Assembly: GCF_029892485.1 (NCBI RefSeq)
Contig: NZ_JARXVG010000010.1
Location: forward strand, 1 to 64,000
Source: Variovorax boronicumulans
GTDB lineage: Bacteria; Pseudomonadota; Gammaproteobacteria; Burkholderiales; Burkholderiaceae_C
Reading direction: 5' to 3'
Length of the DNA stretch: 64,000 nt
This document shows, in pieces, positions 29,602 through 37,130 of this stretch (its first letter is position 1; each line of letters begins with the position of its first letter). The notes beneath the pieces are model-generated. The model was given only the letters and a program-made list of their open reading frames with translations. It had not been told where the DNA came from and did not search any database. A program made the translations under genes and the position numbers.

Positions 29602-30408
29602 ATGACCACCGCGAAAAGCACCAGGGCAGTGAAGCCGAAGCGATCGGCCGAAGTCGTCGAGGCGCCGCGCGAGGCCGACCTTGAAGCCACCGGCGGCGTC
29701 ACGGCGGTGACCCGCGCCCTGCAATTGCTGGACACGTTCGGCATGCAGGACGAGCGGCTTTCGCTGGCCGAACTCACGCGCCGCAGCGGCATGCACAAGA
29801 CCACCATCCTCCGTCTGCTTCGCACGCTGGCACTGTCCGGCTATGTGGTGCAGCGCGACGATGGCGAATGGCGGCTGGGCCCCGCGGCGGGCTGGCTCGG
29901 TGCGCGTTACCAGGCCAGCTTCGACGCCAACAACGTGGTGGAACCGATGCTCCTCGCGCTATCGCAGGCCACGGGCGAGAGTGCGGCGTTCTACGTGCGC
30001 GAAGGCAATTCGCGCACCTGCCTGGCGCGCGTGGAAGGGCCGCAACCGATTCGCCACCACGCGCGCATGGGCGCGATGCTCCCCCTGGAGCTGGGGTCCC
30101 CGGGACGAGTGATCCTTGCGTTCTCGGGGGAACCGGGAAAGCTTTACGAGGACATCCGCAAGAAGGGCTACCACTTCTCCATCGGTGAACGCGAGAAGAA
30201 CGTGGCGACGGTGTCGGCGCCGGTCTTCGGCCTGCGCTGGGCCCTGCTCGGCTCGGTGTGCATTTCCGGGCCATCGGATCGCCTGCCCAAGGCCAGGCTC
30301 ATCGGTCACGCCAGGACGATCATGAAAGCGGCGAACGAGTTGTCGTATGCACTGGCCGGTCGCCCCACAGCGCAGACGCCGGCAGTCGTTTCCACGTGGC
30401 ATCCGTAG
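29602..30408 (+). CDS. IclR-family transcriptional regulator
   Basis: A 268-residue regulator. A Lys/Ala-rich N-terminal tail of about 30 residues precedes the winged helix-turn-helix at about 33-90 (LSLAELTRRSGMHKTTILRLLRTLALSGYV). A GAF-like effector domain of the IclR type follows, with ALSQATGESAAFYVREGNSRTC and LPLELGSPGRVILAFSG. It is divergent from the TTT-dehydrogenase-lactonase operon and is its most likely controller. It probably also represses itself through the palindrome just upstream. Confidence 0.93.
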   Translation: MTTAKSTRAVKPKRSAEVVEAPREADLEATGGVTAVTRALQLLDTFGMQDERLSLAELTRRSGMHKTTILRLLRTLALSGYVVQRDDGEWRLGPAAGWLGARYQASFDANNVVEPMLLALSQATGESAAFYVREGNSRTCLARVEGPQPIRHHARMGAMLPLELGSPGRVILAFSGEPGKLYEDIRKKGYHFSIGEREKNVATVSAPVFGLRWALLGSVCISGPSDRLPKARLIGHARTIMKAANELSYALAGRPTAQTPAVVSTWHP

Positions 30409-30446
30409 ATCGGCCTGTTACTCGCGCTGAAATACCAATTCGCGCA

Positions 30447-30476
30447 TCAGTCCAGCTTGACGTTGGCCTGCCTGAC
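30447..30476 (-). pseudogene. 3' end remnant of a TTT binding-protein gene
   Basis: Read on the minus strand, this stretch encodes VRQANVKLD followed by TGA, the usual ending of Bug binding proteins; compare VIRKGNIKLD at the end of the gene at 24771. No upstream part of such a gene exists to its right; instead the sequence switches directly into a fumarylacetoacetate-hydrolase reading frame on the plus strand. It is best explained as the leftover of a deletion that joined two genes tail to middle. Confidence 0.65.
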
Positions 30477-31056
30477 CGGCCGTGAAATCACCGAGCAGCC
30501 CACCCTCTTCCTGCGCGTGGCCGAGTCGCAGGTGACGCACGGCGGCGACATCATGCTGCCGCCCGAATCGGGCAAGCTCGACTACGAAGGTGAGATCGCC
30601 ATCGTCATCGGCCGGGGCGGACGGCGCATCGCCGAAGCCGACGCGTGGAACCACATCGCCGGCTACGCCTGCTACAACGACGGCAGCCTCCGCGACTGGC
30701 AGACTGCCACCCCGCAGTGGACCGCAGGCAAGAACTTCTGGCGCACCGGCGGCTTCGGGCCGTGGCTGGTCACGCGCGACGAGATCGCCGACAACCAGGT
30801 CATGACGCTGGTCACGCGCCTGAACGGCCGGGAGATGCAACGCACCACCACCGACAAGCCGCTTCACAGCATTCCCCGGCAGATTGCGCACGTCTCGGCC
30901 TTCATGCCGCTGGCCGCGGGCGATGTGATCGTCACCGGCACGCCCGGCAGCGTGGGTGCCAAGCGCATGCCGCCTGTGTGGATGAAGGCGGGGGACGTCG
31001 TCGAAGTGGAGGTCGACGCGATTGGCGTGTTGCGCAATGGCGTTTTTGCGGAGTGA
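30457..31056 (+). pseudogene. Fumarylacetoacetate hydrolase family gene, 5'-truncated
   Basis: At most 199 codons remain where family members usually have about 280. The recognisable fold starts abruptly at REITEQPTLFLRVAESQ, then DYEGEIAIVIGRGG (metal-binding Glu pair), YNDGSLRDWQ (Asp ligand), WTAGKNF and VIVTGTPGSVGAKR. The catalytic core is intact but the N-terminal domain is missing. The only in-frame starts are TTG codons that lie within the TTT gene remnant, with no ribosome site. The break point is near 30474-30480. It would once have acted as a hydrolase or decarboxylase in an aromatic or acid pathway. Confidence 0.75.
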
Positions 31057-31166
31057 CGCCAGGGGAAAGCATTCCGAGAGATCGGCGAGACCGAGGCTCC
31101 GCACGGCGGACAAGGCGAGCCAACCGCCTCGTCGTCCGCCAACCCTTCATCCATTCACGCCAAACC

Positions 31167-31886
31167 CTAGCCTGCGCGCGAAGCTGCCAGCTCAGGCGCG
31201 CTGGCCTTCACCGAGAGCTCTGCCGCGAAGGCAGCACCGGCCGGAATGCCCGCTTCCAGCGAACACCACGCTGCTTTCGCTTTGCCTACCTCCAGCGAAC
31301 ACCACGCCGCTGAAGGTTCGCCCACCTCCAGCGAACACCACGCCGCTGAAGGTTCGCCCACCTCGAGCGAACACCACGCTGCTGACGCTTTGCCTGCCTC
31401 GAGCGAACACCATGTCGCTGCGGGTCTGGCCGACTCAAGCGAGCACCATGCAGCCGCATCCCTGGCAGGCTTGTTTTGAGACGCAGGCGTCGGCTCGCCG
31501 AATTCCTCGACGGACAAGCGCTGCATCTCCAGGAAGGCCGTCTGCAGCGCCTTGGCGTCTTCCTCGCCGCGCAGGCCGAGGTACGGAAAGTGGTGCAAAA
31601 AATGGCCGAAAGTGGTTTCGCAATCGGCAGCGTACTTTCTCGTGTCGAGGATGTGCATGTGCCAGAAGCGGTCGACGTCCTGCTCGGGAGCGAGCGTCAG
31701 GTCGGGGTGCCTGGCGTGCAGTATCAAGTAGCGCTTGTAGGCCACCTCCATCTGGTCCGCGTAGCCTGCCGACCAACCGTAGCCGTCCTCTTTGCGGCAG
31801 GCCTTGAACTTGATCGGCGTGAGGTCGAGCGCCTCGATGGCGGCGATCGTCTGCTCTTGTGTCCTGCATTGGGTCGAATGAATCAT
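31167..31886 (-). CDS. GRDP-like protein with six C-terminal Trp-Cys 12-residue repeats
   Basis: A 239-residue protein of unknown function. Residues 1-130 resemble the bacterial version of the glycine-rich domain-containing protein-like family (PF07173 style), with DVDRFWHMHILDT and YAADCETTFGHFLHHFPYLG as the signature His/Cys block. After a short linker, residues 145-216 are six exact-length 12-residue repeats, each with the core WCSLE, Trp at 147, 159, 171, 183, 195 and 207. The Cys follows each Trp. A tail of about 23 residues ends the protein. There is no signal peptide. The ATG has an AGGAG site and lies 71 bases after the GGDEF-EAL gene, so co-transcription is possible. Tandem Cys repeats behind a conserved N-terminal domain could be a metal- or thiol-binding array or a RiPP-like precursor; neither is shown. 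Confidence 0.8.
   Translation of the reverse strand: MIHSTQCRTQEQTIAAIEALDLTPIKFKACRKEDGYGWSAGYADQMEVAYKRYLILHARHPDLTLAPEQDVDRFWHMHILDTRKYAADCETTFGHFLHHFPYLGLRGEEDAKALQTAFLEMQRLSVEEFGEPTPASQNKPARDAAAWCSLESARPAATWCSLEAGKASAAWCSLEVGEPSAAWCSLEVGEPSAAWCSLEVGKAKAAWCSLEAGIPAGAAFAAELSVKASAPELAASRAG
31239..31454 (-). repeat. Six tandem 36-base repeats encoding (AAWCSLE.....)6
   Basis: The invariant AGCGA(A/G)CACCA block recurs on the plus strand at 31258, 31294, 31330, 31366, 31402 and 31438, spaced exactly 36 bases. The middle copies (GEPS type) are nearly identical, while the outer ones diverge in the variable half only. Even third positions of the TGG-TGT-TCG part are mostly kept, suggesting recent expansion by slippage or unequal exchange. 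Confidence 0.9.
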
Positions 31887-31957
31887 GAATGCTCCTGTGA
31901 AGTTGCTGGAAGGTCCGGGCAACGCGCCCGGTGACGATTGCTTCGAAGGCTCGGCCG

Positions 31958-34900
31958 TCAGGCCGCCACCGGTGGAGCAAATTGGTTGGGCAGGTGATGC
32001 GCCATGAAATTGCGCGCCTCGTCGGCAGGCATGGGCTTGCACAGCCAATAGCCCTGGACCTCGTCGCAACCGCGGCTGCGCAAGTAATCGAGCTGGGCTG
32101 CGGTCTCTACACCCTCGGCCACCACCTTCATTCGCAACCCATGGGCCAGGGTGATGATGCCGTCGATGAGTGCCCGTGCGTCGGCGTCTTGCGTCAGGTT
32201 GTTGACGAAGGAACGGTCGATCTTGATCGTCGACAGCGGGAAGTTCTTCAAGTACGAGAGCGAGGAATAGCCCGTTCCGAAATCGTCGAGGGCGAGCCCG
32301 ACACCCATGTCTCGAATCATCCAGAGCAATTTCGCCGCATGCTCGGGGTCCGCCATCACCGCGCCTTCGGTGATTTCCAACTCCAGCAGCGACGGCTCCA
32401 TGCCAGAGGCTTCCAGCACAGCACGTATGTCGGCGATGAGCGTGCGGCTTTCGAATTGGCGCGGCGACAGATTGACGCTCACCAGCACTTCCGGCAAACC
32501 GTATTTCTGCCACGAACGCGAATCGGCACAGGCCCTCTCCAGCGCCCACTTGCCCATGGATACGATCAAGCCGATCTCTTCGGCGATCGGAATGAACTGC
32601 ACCGGCGGAATCATTCCCAGGACCGGATGGTGCCAGCGCATCAGCGCCTCGACACCGACGATGCGCTGGGTCTGCAGATTCATCTTCGGCTGGTAGTGCA
32701 TCTCCAGCTCCCCGCGCTCCAGGGCATGGTGCAGCGCACCTTCCAGCATCAGATGTTCGGTACTCTGCGCATTCATCTTCGCTGCGTAGAACCGGTAGGT
32801 GTTGCGGCCTCTTTCCTTGGCGCGGTACATCGCCGTGTCGGCATTTTTCAGGAGCGCTTCGGCATCGCCGCCGTTCTCCGGATAGACGCTCACGCCGACG
32901 CTGGCGCTGACGTGCAGTTCGCGCCCTTCGATGACGAAAGGCTCGGCGCAACAAGCCAGCACCTTTTCGGCGAGCACCACGGCATCGTTCGGGCTGGACA
33001 GGTCCTCCAGCAGCAGCACGAACTCATCGCCGCCAAAACGCGCCACGACATCGGCATCGCGCAGCAGCGCCGTAAGGCGCTCGCCGCACACCTTGATCAT
33101 CTCGTCGCCCACACCGTGGCCCAGCGTATCGTTGATGTGCTTGAAGCGATCCAGGTCGACGAACATCACCGCGAACTGCTTCTGATGGCGGTCGCTGCGC
33201 TTGATGGCAAGGGCAAGCGCCTGTTGCAGCGCGGCGCGATTGAGCAAGCCGGTCAATTCGTCGTGGCTGGCCATGAAACGAAGACTCCCCTCGGCCAGCT
33301 TGCGTTGCTCGTACTGGGCGATCTGCAAGGCGATCACACGCAGCGACTCCAGGGTCTCTGCGTCGACAACGTACAGATTGGAGCCGAAAAGTTCCAGGGC
33401 CGTGGGCGCAACGGTGGCGACCATCGGCACGATGAGGCCGACGGTCAGCCCGGCCTCGCGGGCCATCGCTTCGCGCGTGAAATGGCTCGGAGCCGCCAGC
33501 GTGTCGATTCGCACGACGCTGCCGATCCCCCAGGCGTGGCCCAGCGAACCTTCGCCGGACCGGTAGGCGAGCGACCGGCTGGCATCGACGAATTGCCGCA
33601 CCGCCGGGTCGTTGTCGGCATGCCAGGCCACGGTGCAACGAGCCAGGCCGTCGTCGCCGACGCTCCACAACGCGCCGCAATCCCAGCGCAGGTCGGTGCA
33701 TACCGCCTCGAGCGCCAGCGCAATCACCGTCTCGGCCCTGCCGTCGCCGGCGAGCAGCCGGGCGATCCTGTACTCGAGCTTCTGGCGCAAGGCATCCTTG
33801 CGCGGCCGTGTGGCATCGCGCACGGTGCCGCGCACCGATCTCTTGCCTTCGTCTTCGGCCGACTGCGCGATGACGTGGAGCCAGCGTTCGGTGCCATCCG
33901 GCAGGCACAGACGGTGCTCGAATTCGCTGCGTTCCGTGGACTGGGAGACCAGCGCGATCTGCTGTTCGATTGCAAAACGCTCTGCGGCCGGAACACGCGG
34001 GAGCAGCGTGGCCAAGTCCAGAGGGAAGGGATCGGCCTCGAGGCCCATGATGCGCCGGGCTTCTTCCGAGCATTGCAAGGTTCCGGTTTCGAGGTCGAGG
34101 ATCCAGCTCCCCAGGCTTGCCAGGTGCTGGGCCTCCTCCAGCTGCCGTTCGCTGGTGCGCAGGTGGCTGGTCATCTCGGTCGCCAGGACCTGGGCCCGGC
34201 TGCGTGCGGTGGTCAACGAAAAGACGATGCCGGCAAGCAGCATGCTGGTGGCCAGGCCACCGAGGACGACGAGCCAGGGGATGGCCTTGTCGAGCGGGCT
34301 GAAGACCTGGTTTTCGTCTTGACCGACTTCCACAAGCCAGGAGTGGCCGCCCAACTCGAAGCCGAGCATGCGCTCGAGGCTGCGCGCCGTTGCAACAGCG
34401 GGCTTCGCCGCGGCCGCGCTGTCGAACAGCAATTGCCGCTCGCCGAACGATGTCGGCGTTACAAACCTGGTCTCGATGCGTGTCCCGATCGCTCCCTGAC
34501 CCGGCCCGGCATCGATCAAGCGCAACCGGAACGTCCTCGCGGTATCGCCATCGACCACATCGCTCAACATCCCTGCAACGCTGAAGCCCGCGCCAACCGA
34601 ACCGACATAGGCACTGCGCCGCTGCTCGAGCGTATCGAGCGGTTGTCCTGGGCGATAGACCGGCAGCCGCATCGCCAATCCGATGTCGGACTCGCGACCC
34701 GCGATGCGGACCTTGCGGCCGGATGTGACGAGCCCGCCGGTGTCGCGCCCCTGCTCGAGCGCGTCTCCTCTGTCTGGCATCGCGCCCAGGTCATTGCCGA
34801 GCAGCCTCTCGTTGCCGGCCTGCGGCTCGATGTAGATCAGTGGGTAGTACGTGTCCCGCTCGCCGGGGGGCTTGATGGCGAAGCCGGAGGCAACACCAGC

Positions 34901-35278
34901 GTCGAGGCTGGCATCACCGCGGACCTGCGCCTCGAAGGCCTGCTTGTCGTTGGCCGCGATCCGCGGCGCGTAGCTGAAGGCCTGGAAACCGGGGTAGGCG
35001 CTCGCCAGGTTCAGCCCTGCAACATAGTCCCTGAAATCGTTTCGCGTCACGGTCTCGGAGGCGTTGAATCGCGCTCGCAGGCCGACCAGGAGAGCGGTGT
35101 AGTCGTCGAAGCGGGCTTCGACCTTGCGTGCCAGGTCGAAGGCGGACGCGTCGAAGCGCGCTTGGGCACTGCGCCCGATCGCCTGATGGGCCGAAACGCT
35201 GAGTGCGATCGACAGCGCCGTGCCGACCACGAAAATTACCAGCGGCAAGCGAATCCTGGTCCAGGCAGGCAATGACAT
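31958..35278 (-). CDS. CHASE-PAS-GAF-GGDEF-EAL c-di-GMP turnover sensor protein
   Basis: A 1106-residue membrane sensor. A first membrane helix (about 10-30) is followed by a periplasmic CHASE-like domain with YPGFQAFSYAPRI and RDTYYPLIYIEP. A second helix lies near 325-345 (WLVVLGGLATSMLLAGIVFSL). A PAS domain (about 375-490), a GAF domain (about 505-660), a GGDEF domain with intact RFGGDEF near 746 and an EAL domain with VEALMRWHHP near 877 follow. The EAL domain keeps the later DDFGTGYSSL and KIDRSF motifs. Both cyclase and phosphodiesterase sites look functional, so the net activity depends on the sensed ligand. The ATG at 35278 begins right at the first helix; upstream extension is unlikely. 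A response regulator gene lies upstream on the same strand. Confidence 0.93.
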   Translation of the reverse strand: MSLPAWTRIRLPLVIFVVGTALSIALSVSAHQAIGRSAQARFDASAFDLARKVEARFDDYTALLVGLRARFNASETVTRNDFRDYVAGLNLASAYPGFQAFSYAPRIAANDKQAFEAQVRGDASLDAGVASGFAIKPPGERDTYYPLIYIEPQAGNERLLGNDLGAMPDRGDALEQGRDTGGLVTSGRKVRIAGRESDIGLAMRLPVYRPGQPLDTLEQRRSAYVGSVGAGFSVAGMLSDVVDGDTARTFRLRLIDAGPGQGAIGTRIETRFVTPTSFGERQLLFDSAAAAKPAVATARSLERMLGFELGGHSWLVEVGQDENQVFSPLDKAIPWLVVLGGLATSMLLAGIVFSLTTARSRAQVLATEMTSHLRTSERQLEEAQHLASLGSWILDLETGTLQCSEEARRIMGLEADPFPLDLATLLPRVPAAERFAIEQQIALVSQSTERSEFEHRLCLPDGTERWLHVIAQSAEDEGKRSVRGTVRDATRPRKDALRQKLEYRIARLLAGDGRAETVIALALEAVCTDLRWDCGALWSVGDDGLARCTVAWHADNDPAVRQFVDASRSLAYRSGEGSLGHAWGIGSVVRIDTLAAPSHFTREAMAREAGLTVGLIVPMVATVAPTALELFGSNLYVVDAETLESLRVIALQIAQYEQRKLAEGSLRFMASHDELTGLLNRAALQQALALAIKRSDRHQKQFAVMFVDLDRFKHINDTLGHGVGDEMIKVCGERLTALLRDADVVARFGGDEFVLLLEDLSSPNDAVVLAEKVLACCAEPFVIEGRELHVSASVGVSVYPENGGDAEALLKNADTAMYRAKERGRNTYRFYAAKMNAQSTEHLMLEGALHHALERGELEMHYQPKMNLQTQRIVGVEALMRWHHPVLGMIPPVQFIPIAEEIGLIVSMGKWALERACADSRSWQKYGLPEVLVSVNLSPRQFESRTLIADIRAVLEASGMEPSLLELEITEGAVMADPEHAAKLLWMIRDMGVGLALDDFGTGYSSLSYLKNFPLSTIKIDRSFVNNLTQDADARALIDGIITLAHGLRMKVVAEGVETAAQLDYLRSRGCDEVQGYWLCKPMPADEARNFMAHHLPNQFAPPVAA

Positions 35279-35668
35279 TGGATTTGATCCTGTCGCTGAG
35301 ACAGGCCGGTCGGCTCTGTGCGCACCAGTACGGCACGGCAGAGAACACAGCATGTTGCATCGTTGGCGCAATGTATATAGCCGGTGCGAAAGCGTCACGT
35401 GATTTGTCTCGCGAGCGTCAGGCATGGGCCGGACGATTTGCTCAATTCGAGTGCTTAAGTGTTAATTCTAAAAAGAGAAGCCCTGTGTAGAGGACTGTGG
35501 ACGATGTTGCGCGCCGCGGCACGGGTCGGCTTGAGATGGATCAAGCGCGGGTTCAGCCTGTCGGTGCATGCGGTCCTGCCGATGGCCTGCGCAATCACGT
35601 TGCGTGAGAGCTTTTGAATTCGGTCTGATCGCCAACCGGCACAGATCGCGCACCGCAGACGAGCCATA
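35279..35668. other. Intergenic region upstream of the GGDEF-EAL gene
   Basis: A 390-base gap between two minus-strand genes. I found no plausible gene. A TATATA stretch near 35375 and the palindrome TCACGTGA at 35395-35402 could belong to the promoter of the GGDEF-EAL gene, but no clean -35/-10 pair is visible. I see no terminator with a T-run after the response regulator. Confidence 0.3.
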
Positions 35669-36454
35669 TCAGAGCAAGCCCCGGGAAGTCGCATAGCTCA
35701 CCGCCTGGGCACGTGTATGCGCATGGAGCTTGCGATAGATGTTCTTCACATGCACGCTGACGGTCTGCACGCTTATCGTCAGCTGCGAGGCGATCTCGCC
35801 CGTCACATGGCCGGTGGCAACCAACTGCAGGACTTCGCGCTCCCGTTGCGAGAGCGCGGCTTTCGTTTCGATCGGCTGGACAGGGTCCGGCCGCGGGCGT
35901 CGATGGTCGAGATGCAGAAGGAGACGACGCGCGATGCGAGGGGTGATCGCCGCGCCGCCGTTTACCACATGCAGCACCGCCTGGGCGTAGCTCTGCAACC
36001 AGGCATTTTTCAAAAGGAAGCCCGAAGCGCCCAATTGGAAGGCGTGCAGCACCTCGGTTTCATCCTCGACGGCCGAGATGACGATGACCTCGGCGCCGCT
36101 GTAGCGCTTTTTGGCCTCGTGGACCAGATCGAATCCGCTCCCGTCCCCCAGCCGGCTGTCGACAAGGAGAACGTCGAAGTCGTGCGCCATGATCAGGCGC
36201 CGCCCTTCGCGCAGGCTGCCGGCCTGCCCCTCCAACTGAATGCGCAAGTCACCAAGCAACTCCTGCGCGATGACGCGCCGCACGAAGGGATCGTCGTCCA
36301 CGAGCAGAACCTTCACGGCCCTTGGCTGCTCCCCGTCGAAAAATCCCGGGGGCGGCGGTGTGTTGGCCGACAGCGCCGAGAGCCCGCCGATCTGCGCCGG
36401 AGCAGTGCAGTTGCCGAGGCGGCTCGGCCGTGGAGAGTCGTATTCCCTGTCCAT
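35669..36454 (-). CDS. NarL/FixJ-type response regulator
   Basis: A 261-residue two-domain regulator with a 45-residue N-terminal extension. The receiver domain (about 46-165) has LLVDDDPFVRR with acidic pair, phosphoacceptor Asp in DVLLVDSRLGDGSG, and Lys in GFLLKNAW. The LuxR-type DNA-binding domain (about 195-260) is LSQREREVLQLVATGHVTGEIASQLTIS. The ATG at 36454 follows a strong GAGGAG site. No partner histidine kinase is in the window; the CHASE protein next door lacks a kinase domain, so phosphate must come from elsewhere. Confidence 0.93.
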   Translation of the reverse strand: MDREYDSPRPSRLGNCTAPAQIGGLSALSANTPPPPGFFDGEQPRAVKVLLVDDDPFVRRVIAQELLGDLRIQLEGQAGSLREGRRLIMAHDFDVLLVDSRLGDGSGFDLVHEAKKRYSGAEVIVISAVEDETEVLHAFQLGASGFLLKNAWLQSYAQAVLHVVNGGAAITPRIARRLLLHLDHRRPRPDPVQPIETKAALSQREREVLQLVATGHVTGEIASQLTISVQTVSVHVKNIYRKLHAHTRAQAVSYATSRGLL

Positions 36455-37010
36455 TTTTTCTCCTCAAGAACCGCTACGCGCTCGAGCGGAAACCGTGATG
36501 GGGTACCCAGACGTCAAGGCGCGCGATACGAATTCCAGGGTTCGGCCGGCGCGCCCGCAGGGTACCCTTTCACGAAATCGAGACTGACTCAGCCGTAACG
36601 CAAAAGATGTAATAAATGGGATTGTTTCCTGGGAGTTCGGAAGAGCTCTTTGTGGGATTGCGGTAGCCGACAGGTTGAGTCCGTCGATCCATGGAGTGAC
36701 CGCTTTTGCGCCTTCCCGAACTTGTCATTCGGAAGCCCTTGCCCGACCCAATCGAAGGCGATGGCCGAATGCAGCAGCGGTTCTGCCGTCTCGATCTCCG
36801 CTGCACGATTGAATGCGATGCCCGCGCGTACGAGGTAGTTCATCGCCTGAGTGCGCTTGGACTGATTCGCACGATGTTCGTGTCCGCCCGCTCGGCTGCA
36901 GGACAGAAAAGCAAGGCGGCCTCAGCGTGAAGCTGTCGGTCTTGCCGACGATGCGCGCGGCCGTCGATATCAAATGCCGAGAAAGGCGTGTTGGCTTTCT
37001 CCTGGGCCGC
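36455..37010. other. Long intergenic region between response regulator and tRNA-Ser
   Basis: A 556-base stretch with only short, unconvincing open frames. Codon use and lengths do not support a gene. Two copies of the palindrome GGGTACCC occur at 36501-36508 and 36560-36567, upstream of the response regulator, and could be paired regulator sites. The AT-richer part at 36590-36660 may hold the promoter. An untested small RNA is possible. Confidence 0.3.
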
Positions 37011-37098
37011 TGGCGGAGAGTGTGAGATTCGAACTCACGGACGCTTTCACGTCGGCAGTTTTCAAGACTGCTGGTTTAAACCGCTCACCCAACTCTCC
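37011..37098 (-). tRNA. tRNA-Ser (anticodon TGA)
   Basis: An 88-base tRNA with encoded CCA. The acceptor arms are GGAGAGT and ACTCTCC, with discriminator G before CCA. The anticodon loop reads CTTGAAA, giving TGA, which decodes UCA. The long variable arm (GACGTGAAAGCGTC) is typical of serine tRNAs, and the T arm contains GTTCGAATC. A plus-strand reading through this gene is a shadow. Confidence 0.96.
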
Positions 37099-37130
37099 GG
37101 AACCGTCGATTTTATGCCGACGGCGATGCT

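Noticed and set aside
31239..31454. Regular 36-base repeats that could suggest a CRISPR array
   Set aside because: The repeats are head to tail with no unique spacers, and they code for a periodic peptide in frame with an upstream domain; no cas genes are present.
31246..31479. Plus-strand open frame with SSEHHAA repeats
   Set aside because: It is the antisense reading of the WC-repeat region; the minus-strand frame continues into a conserved domain with a good ribosome site, the plus-strand one does not.
31931..35275. 1114-codon plus-strand open frame
   Set aside because: It is entirely antisense to the GGDEF-EAL gene, whose motifs are clear; high GC content leaves such mirror frames open.
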